A DNA stretch of 44,655 bases. Origin: Micromonospora noduli. GTDB lineage: Bacteria; Actinomycetota; Actinomycetes; Mycobacteriales; Micromonosporaceae. Positions 1 through 8,133 of this stretch are shown in pieces. The stretch covers positions 1 to 44,655 of the forward strand of contig NZ_PYAK01000051.1 in assembly GCF_003264365.1 (NCBI RefSeq). The letters run 5' to 3'. Under the pieces are notes generated by a model that was not told the origin of the DNA, did no database searches, and saw only the letters and a program-made list of their open reading frames with translations. The translations under genes and the position numbers were made by a program. Each line of letters begins with the position of its first letter. The first letter of the stretch is position 1.

Positions 1-1
1 C

Positions 2-874
2 GGACGTGCCCTGCCTCCGAATCGCGACCCTGGTCGTGCCGAGCCGAGCGGTGTCGCGCCCGTGCCACCGCCCGGACGCGCCGGCGAGCCCGTCGGCGTG
101 GCCCGCGCCGCCGCCGTGGTGCCCTCCGTGTCCGGCCCGGTGGACCGGCCGCAACCGGAGCCCTCCGACGGGCCGGCGCTGCGCTCGGCCGGTCAGGACG
201 CGCCGGACGACGACGCCGCACCGGGTGCCCGTTCCGAGGAACGCCGGCAGACCCGTGAACGACGTCGCCTGCGCGCGGCGGTGTTGGTGCTGGTCAGCGT
301 CGTGCTGCTCGGCGCGGTGCCGCTCTTCTTCGGCATCCGGACGCTGAGCCGTGACCCGGTCTTCGACAACCTGGACCAGCTCGGTGTGCCCGCCTGGGCG
401 GCCGCCAAGACGGTCGACGACGTCAGCGGCAGCCGCTGGTGCCTGCTTGACTGCCGGCTGCGTGAGCGCACCGTGACCTCGGAGAAGGCGCCCAAGGAGA
501 CGGCGCAGGTCTACGAGGACGCGCTGCGCCGGGACGGGTGGCAGCCGTGGAAGGTGAGCCGCTGCCCGGAGCAGCAGACGAAGGGCAGCTACACCTGCTG
601 GCGTCGCGACGAGTTGACCCTCGACCTGTGGGTACGCGAGCCGACCTGTGTGCCGCCGCCGGTGGACGGCGAGCCGGCGGTGGTGCCGTCCGGCGACCCG
701 TCGGCCGCTGCGACCGAGTGCACCGGCTCGTTGGTGTCGGTGAAGGTGCGCAATGCGATCGACGACGAGCGGACCAGGCCGCAGCCGACCACCGACCCGT
801 CACTGACCGGTGAGGATCCGTTCCCGACGGTCAGTGCGGATCCGCTGGGCGAGCCGACACCCTCACCGTCCTGA
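2..874 (+). CDS. Membrane-anchored extracytoplasmic protein of unknown function, 5' end outside the window
   Basis: The reading frame is open to the left edge, so the true start probably lies outside; the first in-window start codon is GTG at 62. The visible protein has a Pro/Ala/Arg-rich cytoplasmic part, one membrane segment (about 75-95 in GTG-62 numbering, a Val/Leu-rich run after an Arg-rich stretch) and an outer domain of about 175 residues. The outer domain holds six cysteines (WCLLDC, RC, TC, TC, EC), enough for three disulfides, and ends in a Pro/Ser/Thr-rich tail. I do not recognise the family. It precedes the DUF948 gene by 148 bp; that gap has a TAGGGT -10-like hexamer (896-901) and a 7-bp hairpin (933-950). 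The position upstream of alaS suggests an envelope role, by inference only. Confidence 0.7.
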   Translation, partial: GRALPPNRDPGRAEPSGVAPVPPPGRAGEPVGVARAAAVVPSVSGPVDRPQPEPSDGPALRSAGQDAPDDDAAPGARSEERRQTRERRRLRAAVLVLVSVVLLGAVPLFFGIRTLSRDPVFDNLDQLGVPAWAAAKTVDDVSGSRWCLLDCRLRERTVTSEKAPKETAQVYEDALRRDGWQPWKVSRCPEQQTKGSYTCWRRDELTLDLWVREPTCVPPPVDGEPAVVPSGDPSAAATECTGSLVSVKVRNAIDDERTRPQPTTDPSLTGEDPFPTVSADPLGEPTPSPS

Positions 875-1022
875 GCCGGTCTCCATCACGGACGGTAGGG
901 TCTGGGGCTGGCGGGCACGCCCGCTGCCGGTACCGCCGACGGCTCGGCGGCCGGTACGGGCGGCATGGTTGTGCGTTCCGGGGACGTCGGGTCCTGCGGA
1001 ACTCTGCTTGAGGAGGACAGGC

Positions 1023-1487
1023 GTGGGCGACTTTGGAGCGATCGCGGCGCTGATCGCGGCATCCGCGTTCGCGGTGCTGGTGCTCATCCTGACGCTGCCC
1101 ATCCTGCGGCTGCGGCACACGGTTGACGCCACCACCCGCATGATCAACGACCTGAACGATCGGACCGCACCGCTGCTCGGTGACGTGAACACCACTGTGA
1201 AGAACGTCAACACCGCGCTGGAGCAGGTGCAGACCTCGCTCGACGGTGTGAATCTCCAGCTGGCGAAGGTCGACACCATGACCAGCCACGCGCAGAACGT
1301 CACCGCCAACGTCGCCAACCTGGCCACCGTCGTCTCCGCCGCCGCCGCCAACCCCCTGGTCAAGGTGGCCGCGTTCGGCTACGGCGTGCGTAAGGCCGCC
1401 GCCGGCCGCCGGCACGCCGAGACCGAGCGCGAGGTGCGCGACACCATCAAGCAGCAGCGACGGGCCGCGCGACGCGGCAACAGCTGA
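1023..1487 (+). CDS. DUF948 family membrane-anchored protein
   Basis: A 154-residue protein. An N-terminal membrane helix (about residues 8-28, Ala/Val/Leu-rich) is followed by a long helical region rich in Asn, Thr, Val and Gln with heptad-like spacing, then a basic C-terminal tail. This is the usual build of DUF948 proteins, often called general-stress-like, whose biochemical role is not established. I chose GTG at 1023 because a perfect AGGAGG (1011-1016) sits 6 nt upstream; upstream extensions of the frame run through non-coding-looking sequence. The small membrane protein at 1518 follows after 30 bp and alaS is coupled to that, so the three probably share a transcript. Confidence 0.8.
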   Translation: MGDFGAIAALIAASAFAVLVLILTLPILRLRHTVDATTRMINDLNDRTAPLLGDVNTTVKNVNTALEQVQTSLDGVNLQLAKVDTMTSHAQNVTANVANLATVVSAAAANPLVKVAAFGYGVRKAAAGRRHAETEREVRDTIKQQRRAARRGNS

Positions 1488-1517
1488 CCGACCCGGCGCA
1501 CCAGGAGGTAGCGGGAC

Positions 1518-1823
1518 ATGAGGCGCTTGTTCTGGCTCGGCATCGGGGTGGCCGTCGGTGTGATCGTGGTCCGCAAGGCGACCCGGACCGCGCAGGCGTA
1601 CACGCCGGCGGGCATCGCCAGCTCGCTGACGGAATCCGCTGGCGGGCTCGTCGAGTCGCTGCGTAGTTTCGTGGAGGACGTCCGGGTCGGGATGGCCGAG
1701 CGCGAGCAGGAGATCCACCACGCGTTCGCCCAGGGCGAGGCGTTCGACGACAAGTTCGCCGACCTGCGGGAAGACCCGCGAATCGGCGATCGAGAAATCT
1801 TTCCGGAGGAACACCAGCGATGA
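1518..1823 (+). CDS. Small membrane-anchored hypothetical protein upstream of alaS
   Basis: A 101-residue protein with a short N-terminal membrane helix (about residues 4-20, FWLGIGVAVGVIVV) and a soluble acidic tail that looks helical. AGGAGG (1503-1508) precedes the ATG by 9 nt. Its stop codon overlaps the alaS ATG in an ATGA junction (1820-1823), so translation of the two is probably coupled. Small proteins of this kind sit just before alaS in many actinobacteria, but I know of no assigned function. It may work with the DUF948 protein in the envelope; that is guesswork from adjacency. Confidence 0.8.
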   Translation: MRRLFWLGIGVAVGVIVVRKATRTAQAYTPAGIASSLTESAGGLVESLRSFVEDVRVGMAEREQEIHHAFAQGEAFDDKFADLREDPRIGDREIFPEEHQR

Positions 1824-4498
1824 AGACGGCGGAGATCAAGCGGCGGTACCTCGCGCACTTCGAGGCGAATGGCCACGCCGTGGTGCCGTCCGCTCCGCTG
1901 CCCGCCATCAGCGACCCGAACCTGCTGTTCGTCAACGCCGGCATGGTGCAGTTCGTCCCGTACTTCCTGGGTCAGCAGACGCCCGCGTACCAGCGGGCGG
2001 TCAGCGTGCAGAAGTGCATCCGTACCCCGGACATCGACGAGGTTGGTAAGACCAGCCGGCACGGCACGTTCTTCCAGATGAACGGCAACTTCTCCTTCGG
2101 TGACTACTTCAAGGCCGGCGCGATTCCGCTGGCCTGGGAGTTGTCCACGAAGCCGATCGCCGAGGGTGGTTACGGGCTGGATCCGGAGCGGATCTGGCCG
2201 ACGGTCTACCTCGACGACGACGAGGCGTACGAGATCTGGCGGTCGGTGGGCGTGCCGGCTGAGCGGATCGTCCGCCGAGGCAAGGCGGACAACTTCTGGT
2301 CGATGGGCATTCCCGGGCCGTGCGGTCCGTCGTCGGAGCTGTTCTACGACCGGGGCCCGGAGTACGGCCGGGAGGGCGGCCCGGCGGTCGACGAGGACCG
2401 GTACATGGAGTACTGGAACCTCGTCTTCATGCAGTTCGAGCGGGGTCCGGGCACGACCAAGGAGGACTACCCGATCCTGGGTGACCTGCCGGCGAAGAAC
2501 ATCGACACCGGCATGGGCCTGGAGCGGATGGCCTCGATCCTGCAGGGTGTCGACAACCTGTACGAGATCGACGAGGTCCGGCCGATCCTGGCGCGGGCGG
2601 CCGAGCTGACGGGTAAGCGCTACGGCGCGCACTCCGGGCATGTGGCCAGCGAGTCGCACCCGGACGACGTCCGGCTGCGGGTGATCGCGGATCACGTGCG
2701 GACCGCGTTGATGCTGATCGGCGACGGGGTGACCCCGTCCAACGAGGGTCGCGGGTACGTGCTGCGGCGGATCATGCGCCGGGCGATCCGGTCGATCCGG
2801 CTGCTGGGTTGGCAGGACCGGGCGCTGCCCGAGCTGCTGCCGGTGGCCCGGGACTGTATGGCGCCGTCGTACCCGGAGCTGGCTACCGACTTCGACCGGA
2901 TCGCGGATTACGCGTACGCGGAGGAGGAGGCGTTCCTGTCCACCCTGCGGGCCGGCACCACGATCCTGGACACCGCGATCGCGGAGACCCGTACGGCGGG
3001 CGGCTCGGCTCTGTCCGGGGCGAAGGCGTTCCAGCTGCACGACACCTACGGCTTCCCGATCGATCTGACCCTGGAGATCGCCGCGGAGCAGGGCCTCACT
3101 GTCGACGACGAGGGGTTCCGGCGGCTGATGGCCGACCAGCGGACCCGGGCGAAGGCGGACGCGCAGGCCCGCAAGACGGGGCACGTCGACCTGTCGGCGT
3201 ACCGGTCGGTGCTCGACGCGGGTGGTCCGGTGACGTTCACCGGGTACAGCGAGGTGTCCCGCGAGTCGACGGTGCGGGCGCTGCTCGGCGCCGACGGCCC
3301 GCGTCAGGCGGCGACCGAGGGCGACACCATCGAGCTGGTGCTGGACACCACCCCGTTCTACGCCGAGGGCGGTGGGCAGCAGCCCGACCAGGGCATGATC
3401 ACGGTTGGTGGCGGGCAGGTCGAGGTGCTCGACGTGCAGCAGCCGGTGCCCGGTCTGATCGTGCACCGCGCCCGGGTGATCCGCGGCGAGGTGCGCGCTG
3501 GTGAGGCCGGCTTCGCCGAGATCGACACGACCCGGCGTCGGGCGATCTCCCGGTCGCACACCGCCACGCACCTGGTGCACCAGACCATGCGGAACTTCCT
3601 CGGGGAGTCGGCCACGCAGGCCGGGTCGCTGAACGCCCCCGGTCGGCTCCGGTTCGACTTCAACACCCCGACCGGGGTGTCGCCGAGCGTCCTGCGCGAC
3701 GTGGAGCAGCAGGTCAACGAGGTGCTCCTGGCCGACCTGGAGGTGCACGCCTTCATCACCTCGTTGGAGGAGGCGCGGCGCATCGGCGCGATGGCGCTCT
3801 TCGGCGAGAAGTACGGCGAGGAGGTGCGGGTCGTCGAGGTGGGTGACTACGCCCGGGAGCTGTGCGGCGGCACGCATGTGGCCCGCTCGGCCCAGCTCGG
3901 CCTCGTGAAGATCCTCTCCGAGTCGTCCATCGGTTCCGGTGTCCGCCGGGTCGAGGCGCTGGTCGGCATGGACGCCTTCGGCTTCCTGGCCAAGGAGCAC
4001 CTGCTGGTCTCCCGGCTGGCCGAGCTGTACCGGGTGCCCAACGATCAGGTCGCCGACCGGGTGGAGCAGACCGTCACCCAGCTTCGCGACGCCGAGAAGG
4101 AGCTGGAGAAGCTGCGGGCCCAGCTGGTGCTGGGTGGCGCGGCGGCGCTCGCGGCGCAGGCCAAGGATGTGCGCGGGGTGGCGTACGTGGGCACCGAGGC
4201 GCCGGAGGGCGCGGCCGGCAACGACGTGCGCACCCTGGCCCAGGAGATCCGCGGCAAGATCGACCCGGCGCGGCCGGCGGTCGTCGCGGTGGCGGCGCGG
4301 TCGAACGGCAAGGCGTCCCTGGTGGTCGCGGTCAACGCGGCGGCGCGCAGCCGGGGCCTGGCCGCGTCGGATCTGGTGAAGGCGGCGTTCTCCGGGCGCG
4401 GAGGTGGCAGCCCCGATCTGGCCCAGGGCGGCGGCCTGCCCGCCGCCGAGGCGCCGAATCTGCTGCTCACCGTCGAGAAGGCGATCACTGAGGCGTGA
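1820..4498 (+). CDS. alaS: Alanine--tRNA ligase
   Basis: Class II synthetase that charges tRNA-Ala; 892 residues, normal for the family. The N-terminal catalytic core begins MKTAEIKRRYLAHFEANGH and contains the class II motifs (FVNAGMVQF, TSRHGTFFQMNGNFSFGDYF). The editing domain, which hydrolyses misacylated Ser- and Gly-tRNA-Ala, has both zinc motifs: HTATH (H580, H584) and CGGTH (C682, H686). A Glu/Leu-rich coiled coil and the Gly-rich C-Ala region (GRGGGSPDLAQGGG) complete the protein. The ATG overlaps the stop of the upstream small gene. An 11-bp hairpin follows the stop (4517-4542). Confidence 0.98.
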   Translation: MKTAEIKRRYLAHFEANGHAVVPSAPLPAISDPNLLFVNAGMVQFVPYFLGQQTPAYQRAVSVQKCIRTPDIDEVGKTSRHGTFFQMNGNFSFGDYFKAGAIPLAWELSTKPIAEGGYGLDPERIWPTVYLDDDEAYEIWRSVGVPAERIVRRGKADNFWSMGIPGPCGPSSELFYDRGPEYGREGGPAVDEDRYMEYWNLVFMQFERGPGTTKEDYPILGDLPAKNIDTGMGLERMASILQGVDNLYEIDEVRPILARAAELTGKRYGAHSGHVASESHPDDVRLRVIADHVRTALMLIGDGVTPSNEGRGYVLRRIMRRAIRSIRLLGWQDRALPELLPVARDCMAPSYPELATDFDRIADYAYAEEEAFLSTLRAGTTILDTAIAETRTAGGSALSGAKAFQLHDTYGFPIDLTLEIAAEQGLTVDDEGFRRLMADQRTRAKADAQARKTGHVDLSAYRSVLDAGGPVTFTGYSEVSRESTVRALLGADGPRQAATEGDTIELVLDTTPFYAEGGGQQPDQGMITVGGGQVEVLDVQQPVPGLIVHRARVIRGEVRAGEAGFAEIDTTRRRAISRSHTATHLVHQTMRNFLGESATQAGSLNAPGRLRFDFNTPTGVSPSVLRDVEQQVNEVLLADLEVHAFITSLEEARRIGAMALFGEKYGEEVRVVEVGDYARELCGGTHVARSAQLGLVKILSESSIGSGVRRVEALVGMDAFGFLAKEHLLVSRLAELYRVPNDQVADRVEQTVTQLRDAEKELEKLRAQLVLGGAAALAAQAKDVRGVAYVGTEAPEGAAGNDVRTLAQEIRGKIDPARPAVVAVAARSNGKASLVVAVNAAARSRGLAASDLVKAAFSGRGGGSPDLAQGGGLPAAEAPNLLLTVEKAITEA

Positions 4499-4516
4499 TG
4501 GATCATCACTGTGAGT

Positions 4517-4542
4517 CAGGGCGGGCCGATTGGTCCGCCCTG
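4517..4542 (+). terminator. Hairpin between alaS and ruvX
   Basis: An 11-bp stem (4517-4527 with 4532-4542, one G-U pair) closes a GATT loop 19 nt after the alaS stop. There is no uridine run, which is common for actinobacterial terminators. It may end or attenuate the alaS transcript before ruvX. Confidence 0.5.
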
Positions 4543-4570
4543 GTTCGTTCCCGGCCGGTGGTGACGTTCG

Positions 4571-5029
4571 GTGGCTGAGCTGACGCGTGGTGTGCGGATC
4601 GGTGTGGATGTGGGCCAGGTGCGGGTGGGCGTCTCCCGCTCGGATCCGGACGGGATCTTGGCAACGCCGCTGGTCACCCTGGCCCGCGATCTCGCGGCGG
4701 CGCCGGACGCGGTGCCGAGCGACCTCGCCGAGCTGGCCGCGTTGGTGGCCGAGCACGAGGCCGTCGGGGTTGTCGTCGGCCTTCCGGTCAATCTCGCCGG
4801 CAAGCACGGTCCTGCGGCCGTCCATGTGAAGGCGTACGCTGACCGACTGGTCGATGTGATAGCGCCTGTCCCGGTAACGCTCACTGACGAGAGGATGTCG
4901 ACCGTGGTCGCTTCTCGTAGGCTTGCCGAGCGTGGCGTCCGAGGTAAACGTCAACGTGCGGTTGTCGATCAGGCGGCCGCGGTGGAGATCCTGCAGAGCT
5001 GGCTGGACGCGCAGCGGAGGCGGACGTAA
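4571..5029 (+). CDS. ruvX: Holliday junction resolvase-like protein / pre-16S rRNA nuclease, YqgF family
   Basis: A 152-residue YqgF/RuvX protein with an RNase H-like fold. The first strand carries the hallmark GIDVGQVRVGVSRSD (first catalytic Asp, then the RxG motif); VVVGLPVNLAGKHG is the second conserved block and TLTDERMSTV the third, with its acidic pair. E. coli YqgF matures the 5' end of 16S rRNA; the family was first proposed as a Holliday-junction resolvase. The GTG at 4571 lies just before the first conserved strand and has only a weak ribosome site. The stop TAA overlaps the mltG ATG by one base, fitting the usual alaS-ruvX-mltG-aroE block. Confidence 0.93.
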   Translation: MAELTRGVRIGVDVGQVRVGVSRSDPDGILATPLVTLARDLAAAPDAVPSDLAELAALVAEHEAVGVVVGLPVNLAGKHGPAAVHVKAYADRLVDVIAPVPVTLTDERMSTVVASRRLAERGVRGKRQRAVVDQAAAVEILQSWLDAQRRRT

Positions 5030-6222
5030 TGATCGACGATCTGGATCTTGGGTTTGACGAGCCGGAGCGGGGGGAGAAGGGTCGGCACCGGCGCGGCTTC
5101 CGCAAGGGCAAGGGCAAGTCCGGCGGTGGACGGGGCAAGACATTCCTGGCCCTGCTGATGGCCCTGCTCCTGTTGGGCACGATCGGCGGCGGCGCGTTCT
5201 ACGGCTTCGACCGCATCCAGAACTACTTCGTCACCCCCGACTACGACGGCAGCGGGGCCGGCGAGATCACCGTCGAGATCAAGAACGGCGCGCTGCTCGC
5301 CGACATGGCCGACGCCCTCGTCGCGGCCGACGTGGTGAAGAGCCAGAAGGCCTTCATCGAGGCGGCCGAGGCCAACTCGCGCAGCAAGAACATCCAGCCG
5401 GGCACGTACAAGCTGCGCAAGCAGATGAGCGGCGCGAACGCCGTGACCGCGATGCTCGACCTGAAGAACAAGATCGTCAACGGGCTGACGATCCCCGAGG
5501 GCCGCACGAGCTTCAACATCTACAAGCTGCTCTCCGAAAAGACCAAGATCCCGGTCAAGGACTTCCAGGCCGCCGCGAAGGACCCGGAGGGGCTCGGCGT
5601 CCCGGACTGGTGGTTCAAGCGCGGCGACGGCAAGAAGAGCGTCAAGTCAGTCGAGGGCTTCCTCTTCCCGGACACCTACGAGATCCCGCCGAAGTCCACG
5701 GCCGAGAGCGTCCTCAAGCTGATGGTGAACCGCTTCCTGTCGGTGACGGGGGAGATGAAGTTCGCCGACCGGGTGCAGGAGGAGCGCAAGGTCAGCCCGT
5801 ACGAGGCGCTGATCGTGGCGTCGCTGGCCCAGGCCGAGGCGGGTAACAAGGACGACCTCGGCAAGGTCGCCAGGGTGGCCTACAACCGCGCGTACGGCGA
5901 GTTCGACTGCAACTGCCTGGAGATGGACGTCACTGTCAACTACTACCTGGAGTCGATCGGCAAGCCGACCAAGTCGTCCAAGCAGATGACGGCCGCCGAG
6001 CTGGACGACCCGAAGAATCCGTACAACCGCAAGCTGCGCGGCATGATCCCCACCCCGATCAACAGCCCCGGCAAGGAGGCCCTGGAAGGGGCGATGGACA
6101 CGCCGCCGGGCAAGTGGCTCTACTTCGTGGCGATCGACGACAAGGGCCACTCCGCGTTCGCCGAGACGTACGAGCAGCACAAGCGCAACGAGAACAAGGC
6201 CAAGGAGGCCGGCATCATCTGA
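5029..6222 (+). CDS. mltG: Endolytic transglycosylase MltG
   Basis: A YceG/MltG-family membrane enzyme that cleaves nascent peptidoglycan strands and is thought to set glycan length; 397 residues. A basic cytoplasmic N-terminus (HRRGFRKGKGKSGGGRGK) leads to one membrane helix at about residues 36-58, then a LysM-like subdomain and the catalytic domain. The catalytic Glu is E270 in the motif ASLAQAEAG, where the family carries its general acid. A Cys pair (FDCNCLEMD) follows the active site and may form a disulfide outside the cell. ATG overlaps the ruvX stop. In other actinobacteria aroE follows directly; here a minus-strand gene lies between. Confidence 0.95.
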   Translation: MIDDLDLGFDEPERGEKGRHRRGFRKGKGKSGGGRGKTFLALLMALLLLGTIGGGAFYGFDRIQNYFVTPDYDGSGAGEITVEIKNGALLADMADALVAADVVKSQKAFIEAAEANSRSKNIQPGTYKLRKQMSGANAVTAMLDLKNKIVNGLTIPEGRTSFNIYKLLSEKTKIPVKDFQAAAKDPEGLGVPDWWFKRGDGKKSVKSVEGFLFPDTYEIPPKSTAESVLKLMVNRFLSVTGEMKFADRVQEERKVSPYEALIVASLAQAEAGNKDDLGKVARVAYNRAYGEFDCNCLEMDVTVNYYLESIGKPTKSSKQMTAAELDDPKNPYNRKLRGMIPTPINSPGKEALEGAMDTPPGKWLYFVAIDDKGHSAFAETYEQHKRNENKAKEAGII

Positions 6223-6240
6223 CCGGCCGGGTCACGTCAT

Positions 6241-6297
6241 AAAGGCTCCCTTCCCATTGCGACCGCAATTATGGTCGCTGTCGGGAAGCGAGTCTTT
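6241..6297. terminator. Long imperfect hairpin between convergent genes
   Basis: 6241-6255 pairs with 6283-6297 at 13 of 15 positions, and the inner 6259-6264 pairs with 6273-6278 around an AT-rich loop. The stem starts with AAAG and ends with CTTT, giving short U-runs on both strands. It lies between mltG (plus) and the secreted-protein gene (minus), so it probably serves as a bidirectional terminator. Confidence 0.65.
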
Positions 6298-6333
6298 ACG
6301 GTTCAGCCGTGGCGCGCAATTACCGCGTCATTG

Positions 6334-6825
6334 TCAGTGACTCGTGCCGGTCCAGGTGCCGGTGCGCGGGTTCAGGAACGTCCACACGCCGTTGCTGTTC
6401 TGCTTGCGCAGACCGAACGTGCGGTTGTAACCGTAGTAGAAGTAGCCGGTCTGGGTGCTCGTGTCGAAGCCCGTGTTGCGGTTGACCGCGCCGTACGCCT
6501 CACCCCAGGTCTGCGGCCCGACCGACCCGTCGATGCCGACGTTCATCACGTCCTGCCAGGTCCTGGTCTTGGCGGCGGTGTTGGAGCCGTACTCCCCGTC
6601 GATGAAGCTGGTGCCGACGGTGCCGCTCAGGTCGTCGGCCCAGACGATGGCCTGCCAGAGCCGCACGATGTTGCCGCTACGGACGCAGGAGCTGGACTGG
6701 CACAGCTGGTGGTTGTCGGACCAGCTGTTGGCTGCGGCGTCCGCCCGCGCGGGAGCTGCGGTCATCAGCGAAAGACTGAAAACCGCAGCAATCGCGATAA
6801 GGGCACGGAGAATGCTTTTGTTCAA
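6334..6825 (-). CDS. Secreted small protein with a peptidoglycan-binding-like motif
   Basis: A 163-residue protein. The N-terminus (LNKSILRALIAIAAVFSLS, ending APARADA) is a clear Sec signal peptide, with cleavage likely after an ARA/ADA motif. The mature part carries DGSVGPQTWG, resembling the DGxFGPxTxxA core of PG_binding_1 domains, and a Cys pair (CQSSSC). The C-terminus is rich in Tyr, Asn, Gly and Trp. I chose TTG at 6825 because AAGGGGA lies 5 nt upstream; an earlier TTG at 6876 has no ribosome site and would add a very long basic n-region. The signal-peptide segment is AT-richer than its surroundings. It sits alone against the strand of its neighbours, splitting mltG from aroE, so it looks acquired. 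The function could be cell-wall binding; no catalytic domain is seen. Confidence 0.7.
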   Translation of the reverse strand: MNKSILRALIAIAAVFSLSLMTAAPARADAAANSWSDNHQLCQSSSCVRSGNIVRLWQAIVWADDLSGTVGTSFIDGEYGSNTAAKTRTWQDVMNVGIDGSVGPQTWGEAYGAVNRNTGFDTSTQTGYFYYGYNRTFGLRKQNSNGVWTFLNPRTGTWTGTSH

Positions 6826-7034
6826 GGTTTCCCCTTTTTTCGATCGGCGCTTCCGTCCCCGGAATGCTTTCACCAACGTCGATGGGGGTCAAGCGATGAC
6901 CCGATTGCGCGGGGTGGCGGCAGAGCCGGTTCCCTGGTGCCCGTGACGGGGTGCTGGGTACTGTCAATCCCGACGTGTGGGGGAGAGCGGGGACGTGATG
7001 TCGACAGTGACCGGGCCACCGGCTGCGACCGGCG

Positions 7035-7865
7035 GTGATCGTGTCGATTCGTAGGGCCGCGGTGCTGGGCAAGCCGATTGCGCACTCCCTCTCCCCGGTG
7101 ATCCACACCGCGGGTTACGTCGCCGCCGGGCTGAGCGGGTGGTCGTACACCCGGATCGAGTGCGCGGCGGCGGAGCTGCCGGATCTGGTCGCCGGCCTGG
7201 GCCCGGAGTGGGCCGGGTTGTCGGTGACCATGCCGGGCAAGGAGGCGGCGCTCGCCGTGGCCGACGCCGCGTCGCCGGTCGCTGCCGCCGTCGGCGCGGC
7301 CAACACGTTGGTACGCCGTCCGGACGGCTCCTGGTACGCGGACAACACCGACGTCGCCGGCATGGTGCGGGTGCTCACCGACGCCGGTGTGACCCCTGGT
7401 GCCGCCGTGACGGTGCTCGGCGCCGGGGGAACGGCCCGCGCCGCGCTCGCCGCCGCCGCGCAGCTCGCGTGCTCAGCGGTGACGGTGGTGGCCCGCCGAC
7501 CCGAGGCGGTCGACGAGCTGCGCCCGGTGGCCGGCGCGGTGGGTGTCACGCTGACGTCCGCCCCATGGGCCGGTGCGCCCCGGCAACTCTCCACTGCCGA
7601 CGTGGTCGTCTCCACGGTGCCGAAGGGGGTCGCCGACCCGCTGGCCGGCGCGGTGGCCTGGCGGCCGCGCGCGGTGTACTTCGACGCGCTCTACGACCCG
7701 TGGCCGACCCCGTTGGCGACAGCCGCGAACGTGGCCGGCTGCCGGATCGTCTCCGGTCTGGATCTGCTGCTGGCCCAGGCCGTCGGGCAGTTCGAGCAGT
7801 TCACCGGCGTGGCCGCGCCGAGGGCGGCGATGGCCGCCGCACTGACTGCCGCTCGGGCCGCCTGA
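7035..7865 (+). CDS. aroE: Shikimate dehydrogenase
   Basis: NADP-dependent reduction of 3-dehydroshikimate to shikimate in the aromatic amino acid pathway; 276 residues. The substrate-binding motif GKPIAHSLSPVIH is at 12-24, the catalytic Lys at K69 (VTMPGKE) and the Asp at D106 (NTDVAGM). The Rossmann loop GAGGTARAAL is at 129-138. GTG at 7035 is the most upstream start in the conserved region; GTG at 7041 is possible. No good ribosome site is visible. The other pathway genes in this window are aroC, aroK, aroB and aroQ, but the polysaccharide locus separates aroE from them. A hairpin follows the stop at once. Confidence 0.95.
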   Translation: MIVSIRRAAVLGKPIAHSLSPVIHTAGYVAAGLSGWSYTRIECAAAELPDLVAGLGPEWAGLSVTMPGKEAALAVADAASPVAAAVGAANTLVRRPDGSWYADNTDVAGMVRVLTDAGVTPGAAVTVLGAGGTARAALAAAAQLACSAVTVVARRPEAVDELRPVAGAVGVTLTSAPWAGAPRQLSTADVVVSTVPKGVADPLAGAVAWRPRAVYFDALYDPWPTPLATAANVAGCRIVSGLDLLLAQAVGQFEQFTGVAAPRAAMAAALTAARAA

Positions 7866-7885
7866 CGGACCGAACAGACGGTCCG
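7866..7885 (+). terminator. Hairpin after aroE
   Basis: CGGACCG (7866-7872) and CGGTCCG (7879-7885) form a perfect 7-bp stem with a 6-nt loop, starting at the base after the aroE stop. No U-tract follows. It marks the left edge of the polysaccharide locus. Confidence 0.45.
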
Positions 7886-7915
7886 GACGCGGTCGCCGAT
7901 AGTCGTGACACGTTG

Positions 7916-7929
7916 TGGAAGCGCTTCCA
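7916..7929. promoter_or_regulatory. LacI/CebR-type palindromic operator
   Basis: TGGAAGCGCTTCCA is a perfect 14-bp palindrome. It differs from the Streptomyces CebR box (TGGGAGCGCTCCCA) by one symmetric base pair and has the central GCGC typical of LacI-family operators. It lies about 205 bp upstream of the GH26-type gene, which would suit sugar-responsive control of a secreted hydrolase. The regulator itself is not in the window. The remaining sequence up to 8133 shows no gene. Confidence 0.65.
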
Positions 7930-8133
7930 ACGCGTCCCGTTGACTCCGCGCGTGCTCCCCGGGCAAGGTGTGGGGCGGGCTTCGGTCGCACCTGCGGCCA
8001 GAGCCCCTGATTTCCCTGGGGCGGTTTCTTAGCTGACGGTTAAGACGCGCTTACGGGAAACTGTCCTACCTGCCACATGTCCTGGTCATCGATACGCTGC
8101 TCACCGTTACGGACGCAGACACAGGGAGTTTCC

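Noticed and set aside
1379..5143. 1254-codon open frame on the minus strand
   Set aside because: It lies antisense to alaS, ruvX and neighbours; its Arg/His/Gly/Pro-rich product is typical of a GC-rich shadow, and the plus-strand genes are certain.
8077..8133. ATG start for the GH26-type gene
   Set aside because: No ribosome site, non-conserved extra residues and a TTA codon; TTG 8134 has a ribosome site and fits the membrane anchor.
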